From NCBI RefSeq assembly GCF_028453695.1, contig NC_135772.1:2666001-2730000 (forward strand): 64,000 nt of DNA, written 5' to 3'. The position numbers and the translations under genes are program-made. The notes under the pieces were generated by a model, which did no database searches, was not told the origin of the DNA, and saw only the letters and a program-made list of their open reading frames with translations. This stretch comes from Augochlora pura (Eukaryota; Arthropoda; Insecta; Hymenoptera; Halictidae). This document shows, piece after piece, positions 22,957-34,400 of this stretch (position 1 is its first letter; every line of letters starts with the position of its first letter).

Positions 22957-23469
22957 CGTTTGTCACGTCGAGGTTTACACAATCAATGCTATCCCGATCG
23001 ACCGATTACGCGGCTCGCACTATCGTTTGTCACCGTGTCGCATTTGGATCGCGCTTGTCCGGCAGCACATATTCTACGGATCGCTTCTTTTGCCGCACCA
23101 TGCGCCGCTGATTATGGCAATCGACTACTGGCCGACAAGCGCGATCGTAGCCTCGCGTAATCGCCGGCAATAACGCGAAGGCGACCGCGTCTCGCGCGCT
23201 GTGGACTTTCCTCGATGCTGTAATCGCGGTTCTTTCAGCCGGATTATCATAACAATGACACGGATTGGCAATTTTATCGCTGTCGATTGATTTCTGGACG
23301 TTTTCGTTCGGAGCAATTTTATCGGGCGTGACGATTGCTTTTTTATGGTTTATCTAGTCGTCGGCGTTCTTTGTTTTAAGCTTTGAGGATGTGGAGGGGG
23401 ATTCTTGACCTCTTAGGCACAGATTTTTGGGCGGACGAGATTTTTCATTATTAAATTAACATTTTTATT
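22957..23469. other. Upstream region of the transporter gene
   Basis: GC-rich for about 250 bp upstream of the transporter start, then AT-rich. It should hold the promoter and 5' UTR. No TATA box or other site could be assigned. Plus-strand frames here are antisense or chance. Confidence 0.4.
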
Positions 23470-23579
23470 TAGCCCTTCGTGCACTTTGACGAGTCTGACT
23501 TGTTATGGAAGTTACTAAAAGAGGTTAATGAAAGAAAATTAGCACGTAAAAGCAGTAGGATTTTTTAAGGAACCGATCC
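23470..23579. mobile_element. Family B MITE end fragment
   Basis: TTAGCCCTTCGTGCACTTTG followed by ACGAGTCTGACTTGTTATGG matches the family B left end, with the TTAA decayed to TTAG. The element has no right end and runs straight into the next MITE. Confidence 0.5.
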
Positions 23580-23827
23580 TTAACCCTTTGCAGTCGAGTG
23601 ATGGATCTAAGACGACACTAAAATTGTTGTATTATGTTCCGTGATCATTTTTATATTATTATGTATACGTATAAAATAGTTAAAAGTGTAGCTAATTGAA
23701 GAGTCGCAATATTCAATTTCATGCACATAAAATGCACTTTCTCATACAAAATAGAAATATTATACTGTAGCAAAATTATTTTGAATTTCTATTATAATTA
23801 AAAAAGGCATCGAACGCAGAGGTTTAA
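23580..23827. mobile_element. TTAA-flanked MITE, family C
   Basis: TTAACCCTTTGCAGTCGAG at the left and GCATCGAACGCAGAGGTTTAA at the right. The interior has the AAAATTGTTGTATTATGTTC block of the family. 248 bp, non-coding. Confidence 0.65.
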
Positions 23828-24208
23828 TATTTAATTTAAGAAAGGCGTGCATTTGATTTATCTGCGCGATTAAAAGCACGTTCTTTCTGTTTACGTGTGC
23901 AGTTATTACGAAGCAGAAACAGTGGTTACGCAAACACAGCAGCACAGCGCTGTACAGGAATCGCGCGCTTCTTCGTTATCAGTTCGTTGCTTTGGAAATC
24001 TCGACGACCATTGCGTCACTTTCCAGCTGGTCTGATACGACGAACTCAGACACAGAGATACGCACTGTACTTATTTTGTGTTGTCGAAGCATTTAAAACT
24101 TAGGCGAAGAGTTTAAAGAATTTGAGCGACGATCCGCGGCGATTTATTGTTTATTTGGTTGCGAGGGACGGAAATTAATTTTATTAATGTTGCATAGATA
24201 TTATATTA
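23828..24208. other. Mixed DNA, nothing recognised
   Basis: Short overlapping frames near 23.8-24.1 kb without domains. Confidence 0.4.
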
Positions 24209-24340
24209 TCACATCAATACTATATTAATATTGTAGCAATATTATATCACTATAATATTAATATCACATCAGTACTATATTAATATTGTAACAATATCAT
24301 ATCACTATAATATGAATACCATATTAATACTATATTAAAT
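24209..24340. repeat. 55-bp AT-rich tandem repeat
   Basis: Two full units and a partial third, starting ATCACATCAATACTATATTA. Confidence 0.8.
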
Positions 24341-25450
24341 TATCGAACATAACTAGGTTACTAATGTTAGGCAACACAGAGGACTTTAAATGTGTTTTAA
24401 ATCTCCATAAAATTCTGCTCCCCTATCACCAACATTTAAATGACCCTAGCAACAGTAATAAATAAAAATCTTCCTTCCGCCCTATAAAAATTGATTAACA
24501 ACAAATGTCAACGAATACTCGACACACCCCACGTGTAAAATCTGATGCACTCTACCAGTCGTTTATCGAGTCAACGTTTCAACGGAGTAAATAGAAAATC
24601 CCATAGAACTACCCCCGTCGGTGCTTCAGAAAACGATAAAACATTTCTCCACCGAATCAGCGATGTTCACAGTGTTCTGCTCTCGAAAAGCGGAATGAAA
24701 AAATAGCGAACGTTATTCGGCAAAAGTACGGACCCGCCGCGCGATTATCATCGAAATCCACCGATTCGAAGATTTTTAAGCAAAGGGGCTTTTCCTCGTT
24801 TTTTTTCTCATCTTCGTCGCGCCCTTCGTAGTTCCAATCTCGGCTCGTAACGGCCACATTTTTCAACCGGCTCGCAAACCGAACACGTGTAAACCCCATG
24901 CGCAGTTTATTTCGAAGACCTCCATTGATCATCGTGTCTCATACATCAATTTTACACTCGCGGGGACCCCACTCTCTCTCTCTCTCTCTCTCTCTCTTCT
25001 TTTCCGGGCGATGCTTTTCTACGGGCGGCGGCCCCATCCACGGGGTTATAACCGTGCCGCGACAAAAAGCAACGCTCGTTCAATCGCCGCGGAGAGAGAG
25101 GCGGCAGGGCTTTTCTTCGTGAAAAGCTTTCCCCTCCCCCCGTTCCGTTGGTAACTCCGTGCGCGCCGAGGGCCCTGCTACGAAATTTTGAAAGCGTTAT
25201 TCTGCTCACTTTGAGGAACGATCGTATATTCAGAGACATAAAATGCTCGACGGTATGTGCTACACGCGAGCGACAATGTTCTGTAAGGTCGCGCCGGGCT
25301 CCGGACCCCCGATGATACGGTTATGGAAAATTTTCGGAAAATCTCGACGATGCCGGCTATTGTTCTAAGAGGATGGACGTATCTGTTGGTAGTTTATTCT
25401 GGTTGTTGATAGACTGTCGGGGATTATTATTTAACACGGTCTCGATGTAA
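24341..25450. other. GC-rich block with (CT)n, no gene supported
   Basis: A CT tract lies at 24971-24997. Frames on both strands (74-95 codons) overlap and run through the tract. No domain was seen. Confidence 0.45.
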
Positions 25451-25454
25451 TAAA

Positions 25455-25610
25455 GTTTTGAGTATAAGATATGCAAATTTGGATAAGATATGTAAGGGTT
25501 GAGTATAAGATATGTAAGTGTTGAGTATAAGATATACATGTGTTGAGTATAAGATATACAAGTGTTGAGTATAAGATGTATAAGAAGCGTTGAGTACAAG
25601 CTATTATAAG
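25455..25610. repeat. 22-bp tandem repeat
   Basis: About six units of TTGAGTATAAGATATGTAAG plus TG. Spacing is exactly 22 bp for the three central units. It produces a spurious Ile/Leu/Tyr-rich minus-strand frame. Confidence 0.85.
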
Positions 25611-26590
25611 AATAATTTGTCGAAAATTAACTGCAACGATTTGATTGTTTTTTAGACGTTATATTAACTAATTCTTGAGAGAATTATTGTAAAAATATTT
25701 ATCCCTTCTTGTCGCGTTATTTATGAATATTTTTAATATTATTTCATAATATCTGAGGTAAATTACATTCTATATTCTGTGTTCTCTACATAATCCTGTC
25801 TGTAACGTCGCTATAATCAAAATTAAATAAATAACATAGCACAAAGTGTTAAGAAAATGAAACTAATTAATATTAAAGAATAGAAAAATAATTAACATTA
25901 TCGCGAGCAATCGTGACTTTCGAGTACTTTAAATCGAATAAAACATTTGCAATATTTATCATTATTTATTAAGTATCGTTTAGTTAGATTGGCTACTCTC
26001 CTTCGATCGTCAATTCAACAAGTATCCTTAGAAACGTGCCAGTAAACTATTGTTAAATAAACGATGCTGAAACGTTGATTGAACAACGTACAGTCCGCGC
26101 TGAAAATCTCGTTACACGGCTTATACACCTAATTCGCGCGTTGCTCCATCTCGCAAACATAATAAGAGTTGCCTCGGTTTATTAGCCCTCTCTCTTGCTC
26201 TCTCTCTCTCTATGGGGTAGGAACTTTTCCCAGTTTAGCTCGTTCCCCTCCCGCCCTCTAACAAAGGGGTGCGTAAAAATGGATGCGGACGCGTGGAGAG
26301 TGCACACGGGCCAGGTGAAATCTCACGGCAACGGGGCAGCGCGCGAGAAGGAGGAAGATTGATGCGGCTGGAACGAAGGGAAAAACAACTCGCGTGGGAT
26401 GCGTTTGTTCGAGGCACCACCTTCTCGGCGGAGATAAAGGATACGACCCGGAGAAAGGAAAGTTCCAGGAGCGAGCGAACGGCGCGCCCCGCGTAAAGGA
26501 GGACGCGCGTTGCACGCGGCGATTCTGGACGGGGTCGCTAACCTTACCCGAAGTGTAATCTACTCGAATAGGGGGTGGAATAACTCCCTT
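25611..26590. other. AT-rich DNA then a GC-rich block, no gene supported
   Basis: From about 26100 the block is CpG-rich with frames of 61-85 codons on both strands and no domain. Confidence 0.45.
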
Positions 26591-26671
26591 TCCCTCTCTT
26601 TCTACGACTGTGTCTCTGTCTTTGTCTTTCTCTCTGTCTCTGTCTTTCTCTCTGTCTCTGACTTTGTCTCT
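26591..26671. repeat. Pyrimidine repeat (CTCTGTCTTTGT-like)
   Basis: Imperfect units of TCTCTGTCTCTGTCTTTC directly precede the TTAA of the next element. Confidence 0.7.
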
Positions 26672-27575
26672 TTAACTAGTTAACTGTGATTGACGAGTAT
26701 ACTCGTCATGGAGAAGTGGCAAAATTTTGTTTATTGACGAGTATACTCGTCATGGAGAAGTGGCAAAATTTGGTGTATTGACGAGTATACTCGTCATGTA
26801 GAAGTGGCAAAATTTGGTGTATTGACGAGTATACTCGTCATGGAGAAGTGGCAAAATTTGGTATATTGACGAGTATACTCGTCATGTAGAAGTAGCAAAA
26901 TTTTGTGTATTGACGAGTATACTCGTCATGGAGAAGTGGCAAAATTTGGTGTATTGACGAGTATACTCGTCATACGTATAAATCAGTGACCATTAGCTAT
27001 TTAAATTGCAATTTTTGAGAAAAACAAAACATATTCTGAAATTTAAAGATGTTTAGAATATTTTGAGGCTATGCCGGAATAAAACAAACAAATAGAAAAT
27101 ATGAACAGTTTGAGATGATGTCATGCGTCCGCGTATGCACTGGTTGAAAAAGTTTACCAGTTCGCATAATGAATTTATTTATGTGCGATGATAACGTTTT
27201 CTTAGATGTTAATCTAAAAGGGACAAAGGCAAAAGTGAAAAATTGGATTTATAAACTAGAAAGCTAACTCGCGAGCAGTGCAGCAACTTTGAATTTTCGG
27301 TGATCTTGATCTTCATCTTGCAATATCAAACCCCAAAAAGTGTGTTTCAGTGCATATCATACCAAGTGTCGGCGGTTCTTATCAAATAAGTACAGTGCGA
27401 CGTAAGAATTTCCAGTGCGTAAATATTATTTTTATAAAATAAACCCATCTTTTTCATCCAATATCTTAGCAGCGCAACTTGCTCTGTGATTGACGAATAT
27501 ACTCGTCGCGGCTCGATTCTGGCGACCCAAAACTGTGCGCACTTTTAAATGAGGGCGCCACAGTTAACTGGTTAA
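26672..27575. mobile_element. TTAA-flanked element with palindrome array, family E
   Basis: TTAA occurs at both ends, with inverted termini CTAGTTAACTGTG and CCAGTTAACTGTG (12 of 13 match). The left subterminal region is a seven-copy 44-bp array. The right one has a single variant copy of the same palindrome (27492-27507). The interior has no long frame, so the element is non-autonomous. TTAA duplication suggests piggyBac-type mobilisation; the termini are not ones I recognise. Confidence 0.75.
26692..26971. repeat. 44-bp array of a perfect 16-bp palindrome (7 copies)
   Basis: GACGAGTATACTCGTC starts at 26692, 26736, 26780, 26824, 26868, 26912 and 26956, each exactly 44 bp after the last. 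The spacer is ATGGAGAAGTGGCAAAATTT plus a short TGGTGTATT-like tail, with rare substitutions. The palindrome is unchanged in all seven copies while spacers vary slightly. Confidence 0.97.
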
Positions 27576-27757
27576 GACGTCTGGAGGATGTCTTCGGAAC
27601 ATCTTTGAAACGTTCGGAATGATCTATGAAGTCCTGTGTTATAAATCAAAACGCCCATAAGTCGTCTTTAAATTTCACAAGTTTTCCAATCGAGAATTCT
27701 CCAAATTTTTCTATGTAAAATTGATAAAGCCGCAAATCGACGTTATTAAACCTGGTA

Positions 27758-27998
27758 TTAACCCTTCGCGCTCGAAGCCATATTAACTATAAATATAGAA
27801 TCATTTTTCCATATGAAATTGATTCCTCTGACTCAACAGTTTTACAGTTATCATGTTTTTAGATCTAAACTTTGTTAGTATAAAAATTATTTTGTATAAT
27901 ATATTTTTATAACAAATTTTATATAATTATTTTGCATAACAAATTTTTGATATAATAATTTTAGAGGTGGCTCAGAGTCGCCACTCGAGTTTAAAAGG
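27758..27998. mobile_element. Family C TTAA MITE
   Basis: TTAACCCTTCGCGCTCGAAG at the left and a GAGTCGCCACTCGAG block at the right, followed by a diverged end (TTTAAAAGG). Matches the element at 31595-31838 across its length. Confidence 0.6.
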
Positions 27999-28019
27999 TA
28001 TCGATAATCTTGACATAAC

Positions 28020-29250
28020 CTCCAATTTCCGAGTTCCTTTTGCAACACCCTGGGCCACAAACAACCCTGTCCTATTCAGTAATAGTTTGAAGCGCGAACG
28101 GCGACAAGCGACACAGAAGAGGTCGTCGCAGACCGGAACTCGTTCGCGAGCGTTCGTGAAAAAAAAGTTTATCATCCGTCGCCAATCGGGCGCAGCCAGC
28201 CGTCGTATAGTATATGTATATCTGTAGGGTCGGCCGCCGCCGTCTCCAAATGAGAAGAAACTAGTTTCCCCGACGTGCTTTATCCGGTCTGCTCTTTTCA
28301 AGCACGTCGAAACACACCCAGGAGAGCCCGGGCCACTCCTCTCAATTCTCCTCGTGTATCCTCATAAAGGCGCTCGCTGTTAAAAAGAGCTCTTTGTTGC
28401 TCGGACGCGCGGAGAGCCTCACATGGTAACGAGACTTTGGAGGGTCTTCCGCATTAAAAGACGCGGTCCTCCGGTCGACGGTCGCGCGGGGGCGAAGCGA
28501 GGGTGAATACGGGGAGGGGTTGGAACGAGGCTGTAATGGAATCTGCCGGAGCTTTTCCTGTTTGCCGAACTGACTTCTTGATTTTGATTGGCTCTCTCTC
28601 TCTCTCTCTCTCTCCGTTCACGGAATTTTTAAACGGCTTCTGATCTCGCGAAACGACCCGAAAAACCGGGCATGAAATTGATCTCTAACCGCGCTCTCCT
28701 TGGCCGTCTACTTTTCCCGGTTTTCGTCCTCTGCGTTCTCTTTTTTTCCCACCGCGTTATATCCCATGGAAAACTCGATGACTTTTGACGGTGTCTTTTG
28801 ACGCCGCGGACGCAGAACGTCGCCGCGCAAAGCGAGTGGGGGGAGAGAGAGCCGTTTCACAGCGCTCGGAAAGAGTTCAAAAGCGCTCGCGCGCGATTCT
28901 CTTGACCCGATTGAGGTTCCCCGGGGTTTCTACCCGGCAAAGGACCGCGAAGTGGCCGTCTGAATTCATGGATCGGAGGCTGATTGATCGTTAATAAATG
29001 CGCCCGTATTATTCGGCTCCACGGCGTTGTAAATGCGAATCCGAGAAACTATTGCACACGGTCGGAATGGTTTTGGCGAGAGATTTAAGGGTGGCGCGGG
29101 TCTCTTTCGCGAGGATGAAAAGGTCGAACAGCGGCCTCTGTGTCTGTTTTAATTTGCTTTTTCAATATCGCGGAACCCTTTAAACGGTGAATGCCGAACA
29201 TATATATTCGTCGCGGATGAATGACAGCATTCTGCCGCAGAATTAATATG
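28020..29250. other. GC-rich block with (CT)n, no gene supported
   Basis: CpG-rich with a CT tract at 28591-28615. Frames of 61-109 codons on both strands overlap and show no domain. Confidence 0.5.
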
Positions 29251-30540
29251 GTTTTACTGTTTTCTTTCATGTTTCCGTGGTGCTGGGAATTTTAATGTGG
29301 TATTCGTAAAATGTTAATGTGACATTGATATGGTACTAATATAATATTGAGATATAATATAGCTACAATATTAATATGGTGTTAATGTGATAAGAATATA
29401 ATATTGATGTGATATTAAGAAATTATAAATTAGAAGTAAATATTTTTATTACTACATTTACAGTAATAATGTGTAGATTATACTATAATTATAATATAAT
29501 ATATAAATTGTACTATTTAATAATATCTAAAAATGTTCGCGATTATATTTCTATTACCTGAAATTAATAATCAGTTTATGTTCGATAACTTGGCAAAACT
29601 ACTAACTAGAACTCAGTTTGTTTATTAGTACGTTGCTAATAATAATTATTATTATATTTACTAATCGATAATAAATTATACTATCTAATAATTATATTTA
29701 TAATAACATCTACATATTTCCTATGAAATTATTGCCCATTAGATAACCAACTATTGTTCGAGAATTTTATAACCTACAAACTAGAACTCGGTAATTCCTA
29801 TCACTGTATTTCATAAAAGACGCTTTTCATCCTTGCATCAATAACAATTTTCCTCCGTAAATTACCAAATTGTTTTCATACCAAAAATAACTTGAAACGA
29901 CGGAAAATATTCGCTTTAAATAATTCATGGAAGAAAAAACCTTGAAACGATTCCTACAGGGTTGTTTCGCCCTCTGTGTATAGTATATGTGTATACAAAG
30001 TAAAACTTAATGGGAATTTTTGATGCCAAATAAATTGGAGACAGATACCGGCTCGTCGACGCAACGAGCCGGAGCAATTTCGCCAAGCATTCTAGTCCTC
30101 GGGCGATCGAAATTATTTTTTCCGGTAAATGGAAGCGAACGAATTTTAGAACAGACGATACAGGCGTTAACGAAAGGAAGGGGTGGAAAAGGTTCGGGAG
30201 CTTTTTAATAGCTTCTGTTTGTAACAATATTTACAGAACGAAAGCATCTCTCATTAATCTTTTACTGCATCTTTAAAGTAGAATCCTCGGTTATTAGCAA
30301 AATATTTACCAACAGAATAATAGTAATAATATTTAAAAATTTGCAAAATACAAAGAATATAGTATCAATAATTACTGTCGTATTTCCATCATAGATATTG
30401 ACAATTTTGATTAACATTTCTTCATTCTGAAGAATTCTTTAATATTTTTCTTTAATATCTAATTTTCATCCCTAAATTTCAACGATGAGATAAATACTGT
30501 TTTAAATAACAAGAAACGAATAACATTTCTATATTTAATA
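29251..30540. other. AT-rich DNA, nothing recognised
   Basis: AT-rich with imperfect TTAATGTG/ATAATATTGA repeats near 29290-29430. The frames at 29925-30227 are on opposite strands and lack domains. Confidence 0.45.
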
Positions 30541-30690
30541 TATTGTATAGAATATTCAGCATATTATTAGAATATTTTACAGAATATTCAGTACATTATT
30601 AGAATATTTTACAGAATATTCAGTACATTATTAGAATGTTTTATAGAATATACAGAATATTCAGTACATTATTAGAATATTTTACACAGT
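30541..30690. repeat. 32-bp AT-rich tandem repeat
   Basis: About four units of AGAATATTCAGTACATTATT plus AGAATATTTTAC, at 32-bp spacing. Confidence 0.85.
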
Positions 30691-30779
30691 ATATAGCATA
30701 CTTTCACCCCGAGCCTAACTCGTTACAATGAAAATAGAAAGAGAAGCAAGCTCGAAAGTGTTAAAACAGAGGAGCGATA

Positions 30780-31445
30780 AAATTAATCGTAACCAAAAAG
30801 GGAATAAGCTCCGCGTACAATGAATATTCCGCAATTACGATAAGAACCGTGCGATTTCGACGAGAGAGAGAGAGAGAGACGATAATCAATCGCCTGCATA
30901 ATCAGCAATCGTAACGGAGGACCGATATGAAGAAGATCGGGGAGCCGTTCGGGGAGCTGAAATTCCGGAGGCGGTGTTCGGTTAAAATCGAAGTGCACTC
31001 GCGATCGCATTAAACGCGGGGCTCGTTCTACTCTCGCGGAAAATAATGGAAAAAAATGTCGAGAGCGAAAAAGAGGAAAAAAAGAAAGAGAGAGAGAGAA
31101 AGAAATAGAAGACAGGCGCGTCGCTTCTCCCGCGAATTCATAACGCGCCCTCCTCGCCGCAATAATATCACAAACGTATTGCGAGCACGCGGTCCGTTCG
31201 AGCCGATGGAAAAATGATTGTTTTACGAGAGAGGTCGAGCGACGCGCACACGGTTCCATAAAATCGGGGTCCGGGCTATGAGAAAAACATTTTCTCCTGA
31301 TTCTACCCGAGGGGGGGAGTGAAACGACGCCCCGTCACCGCTTACGGCCGCCTCTCTCCGCATCTGCCTTCGAATATGCGGCCGGATTATGCGTCTTTAA
31401 TGACGCAATACGGCGGATACATTGAGCCCCCGATAAATTCGGATA
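30780..31445. other. GC-rich block with GA tracts, no gene supported
   Basis: The 158-codon minus-strand frame at 30783-31259 runs through two GA tracts and has no domain. It is treated as chance. Confidence 0.45.
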
Positions 31446-31447
31446 TA

Positions 31448-31590
31448 TACAGTCGGTTCCGTAAGTATTCGTACCCTCGTTGCTCGTGAGAGAAATCTGT
31501 TGAGAATCGAGGGACGCGTGTAAAATTTTGCGACAAACTTTTTATTTAATATTTTTGAATGCGACTGAAGAGGACTGTTATTATTATCTA
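31448..31590. mobile_element. Tc1-like transposon end, remnant
   Basis: ACAGTCGGTTCCGTAAGTAT followed by TCGTACCC after TATA matches the style of Tc1-like terminal repeats (CAGT...AAGTATTCGTAC). No transposase or opposite end was found. Confidence 0.4.
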
Positions 31591-31594
31591 ACTT

Positions 31595-31838
31595 TTAACC
31601 CTTTGCACTCGAAACAATTTTAACCGTAAATTTAGAATAACTTCTCCGGCTTGTAGTATTTTTATTTTATGCAACGACGTGCACTTTTATACATATGAAA
31701 TTTATTCTTGCAATAGTTTCACTATTTAACACAGCTTTTAAATATAGACTTTGACGATAAGGTATAAAAATGATCTCGGAACGTTATATAACAATTTTAG
31801 CGGTGCCTGAGCGTCACCACTCGAGTGCAAAGGGTTAA
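31595..31838. mobile_element. TTAA-flanked MITE, family C (best copy)
   Basis: TTAACCCTTTGCACTCGA and its inverted copy TCGAGTGCAAAGGGTTAA match perfectly. 244 bp with both TTAA, non-coding. Other family C copies can be aligned to this one. Confidence 0.85.
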
Positions 31839-31935
31839 CAAGTGAATTCGATGATTTTGAATTATCGGATAAAATTTGGATTAGATAGTACTAGGCGAAG
31901 TAGGTTTAAGTCCACGAGATTCTTCTGAATTCAGG

Positions 31936-31936
<1 letters not shown>

Positions 31937-31972
<36 letters not shown>
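31937..31972. repeat. (TTA)n microsatellite
   Basis: About 12 uninterrupted TTA units. Confidence 0.95.
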
Positions 31973-31973
<1 letters not shown>

Positions 31974-32069
31974 TTTATTAACGGGCTAGTAAGACCATTT
32001 TGTGTTACATAGAGGTTATATATATATATACATAGTCCGGAATACATTTGAATACGTTTTATTCGAGAT

Positions 32070-32312
32070 TTAACCCTTTGACTACTGTTGGCGCCTATTG
32101 ACGTCCGAAACATGTTGACTTCTCCGTACTGTAGGCGCCAATATCCGTCAAGATCAAATTTCGCCCTCGTTTATTATAAAATTTGATTAATTATACATTG
32201 TGTAATATTTATGTCACATATTGTAAAAATAATTACACAATACTTATCAAATCTATCATCCGTCCAACAAATTATTAACGAAGATAAAATCCTAATCGCT
32301 GCAGGGGTTGAA
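32070..32312. mobile_element. Possible TTAA MITE with GGCGCC repeats
   Basis: TTAACCCTTTGACTACTG at the left, then two copies of a TACTGTNGGCGCC motif. The right end (CTGCAGGGGTTGA) matches only loosely, so the boundaries are uncertain. Confidence 0.4.
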
Positions 32313-33349
32313 AATTGCTCGCGTCATCTCAACCATAAAACAGCATCCAAATTACAAAGCCACGGACGTAAACCACACGCGACATACTTACAAAACGAAT
32401 TATACCGTCCTATATTATTTAAAAAGCTCCGAGGCGTCTGCTTTCGACGGGCACCAGCTCGACGAAAAGATAAATCAGCGGACAATGGAGTGTCCGGGAC
32501 ACGCGTGGCCGGTCCGAGCCGTGTGTTTTTGTTACGGGATCGTATTGTTATTGCCGTTTGATTTGCATAAAAACCGGGTAATCGTCACGTTCCGCGCGGA
32601 ATTAAATAAAAGTCGTTGTCGACGGAGGAGGGAAACAGAGAGAGAAAAAGAGAGGAGAGCATTTTACCGGCGGCCACGCGTGAATTATCCGCGCGCCCGT
32701 TAATTCATTGTTTAAGCGTATTACTCGCGGCAGATTTAACTATCAATCGGCGGATCGACCGATTAAACACACGCTTAAACATCGGGGTTCTCTCCGCCCG
32801 CCCCCGGGGGGGCGAAGGGGGGGGGGCCGATGGTTTTTTGCGCGTCGCGGCCTGTCCCGTCGTTTGTATTTTTAATTTTCCGGTCGACACGCGGACAACC
32901 TGTCATCCGCCCTCTCCCGCCCGCCCCCCTCCCCCACGCCCCTTCGATAAAGCTTCATTAAAACGTAGTCGGTTGATCGTACAATTTGTCAACCGTGGAT
33001 ATATCCGATAATTGTTCCGCTGCGTGTGCCGCGCGCTCCCGAAACGAACCGTACACCGTCCCGACGTCCTTTCCGCTCGGCCGACAGGCCTTTCCTCGCG
33101 CGGTGCGGCGCCCGCGTATCGGATACGTCCCGCGGAAAAAATAAACCAGCGAAATGCATTATTTTCGTTGGCAGAAACAATCGATCAACGACGCTGGATC
33201 CGGAACCACGATGTACCGACGCCCCCGCAGCCGACGCGCAACACTCGCGAATCCGATGACAGGCGGTGACGGAATTTAAATCGAAACCTAAGTAAGGCTC
33301 TGTTTGAGGGAAATTTAGGTCTTTTGTTTTACAGAGATTTTTGCCTTTT
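32313..33349. other. GC-rich block, no gene supported
   Basis: CpG-rich with G and C runs near 32800-32830. The frames of 116-131 codons at 32211-33011 overlap in different frames without domains. Confidence 0.5.
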
Positions 33350-33471
33350 TTTTAAACCCTTGCTGTACTATTTCTTTTTAGAGTTACAAGGTCGAGGACT
33401 TTTTCTAATTATTTCTCGAAAGGAAAAGGAGAAATATTTATTGATTTATACTTAATAAGAATTAACCCTTT

Positions 33472-33662
33472 GCACTCGAGTGCGACGCCATTGAAATTGT
33501 TGTAGCACGTTCCAAAATCATTTTTACAATGACAAAGTTCAGATATAAATGAATCAATTTTACATGTATAAAATACACTTTGTCATTGAAAATGAAAGTA
33601 CTGCAAGTCAGAAGAATTATTTTAGATTTATAGTTAAAACGTTTTCGAGTGCAAAGAGTTAA
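33472..33662. mobile_element. TTAA-flanked MITE, family C
   Basis: TTAACCCTTTGCACTCGAG at the left and TCGAGTGCAAAGAGTTAA at the right. 191 bp, shorter than the 31595 copy through internal deletion. A family B-like end (AAACCCTTGCTGTACTATTT) lies just upstream at about 33353. Confidence 0.8.
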
Positions 33663-34400
33663 ATTGCATGGGACGAACTCAAATTGTAAAGCTCGAAACG
33701 AGCAAGAATAAAACTTTTTTCATTCCACCGCAGACATTCCCAAAAGCAAGTTTCTCTTATAAATTTAGCAATTTCCCAGCTGCCTAATTTCGCTATAGTA
33801 CGCGACGAGTGAAATCATCCCCTTGAACTGCAAATGAAGAAGCGGCATCCCGAAGAGCCGAAGTTGACCGCGCTTAAATTTCCTCGAGTAAATAAACGAA
33901 TCGCTTTGCCTCCCGCGACGAAAGAACTTTTTTGCGAAAACGACGTCCCTCTCTCTCTCACTCTTTCTCTCTCTGGAGAGCCGTCCGAAAAATAGTTCTA
34001 TTAGGGTTACCCTCGAGCAAGTCGGTGTCGAACGAGGAAAAGTTACTCAATTAGACCCGCGCGGACGTCGTTCCGGAACTTACTTTGTGTTTGACCGAAA
34101 ACTCAAATTCTTCCTTCGTTTTTGCACCTTTACGCGGAGAACGGGGCACGTACTTTCGGACGCCAAGTTTTAGCGGCATTACCGCGCGCCGCGCCGCGCC
34201 CCCCTCGCTAAACAAACTTTTCGTCTCGGTAGCCGCGGCACGTGCACCTTGAAAAATCAACCGACCGAGAGAGAGAGGGAGAGAGAGAGAGAGAGAAAAA
34301 AAAATAGAGGAACGGGTTGTTGGAATGTGCGACGTGTATCCTCGAGAGTTTTGGAAATAACGGGCGACGGGAACGATGAAATAAAAATCCTCCGGTCTGT
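33663..34400. other. GC-rich block with CT and GA tracts
   Basis: Contains CT repeats near 33948-33973 and GA repeats near 34266-34295. The 69-codon minus frame at 34051-34260 has no domain. Confidence 0.45.

Noticed and set aside
22061..23173. Plus-strand frames of 127 and 146 codons
   Set aside because: The first lies antisense to the transporter and the second overlaps its 5' end. Their residues are explained by the coding strand's codon pattern.
26692..26971. CRISPR-like array (regular repeats with spacers)
   Set aside because: Spacers are near identical to each other, the context is an insect transposable element, and there are no cas genes. It is a tandem repeat.
27000..27490. A transposase remnant inside the family E element
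   Set aside because: Only a frame of about 32 codons (MNLFMCDDNVFLDVNLKG...) was seen. It did not match piggyBac catalytic motifs by eye.
30783..31259. A 158-codon minus-strand frame
   Set aside because: It reads two GA tracts as Ser-Leu runs and has no domain or membrane pattern that makes sense.
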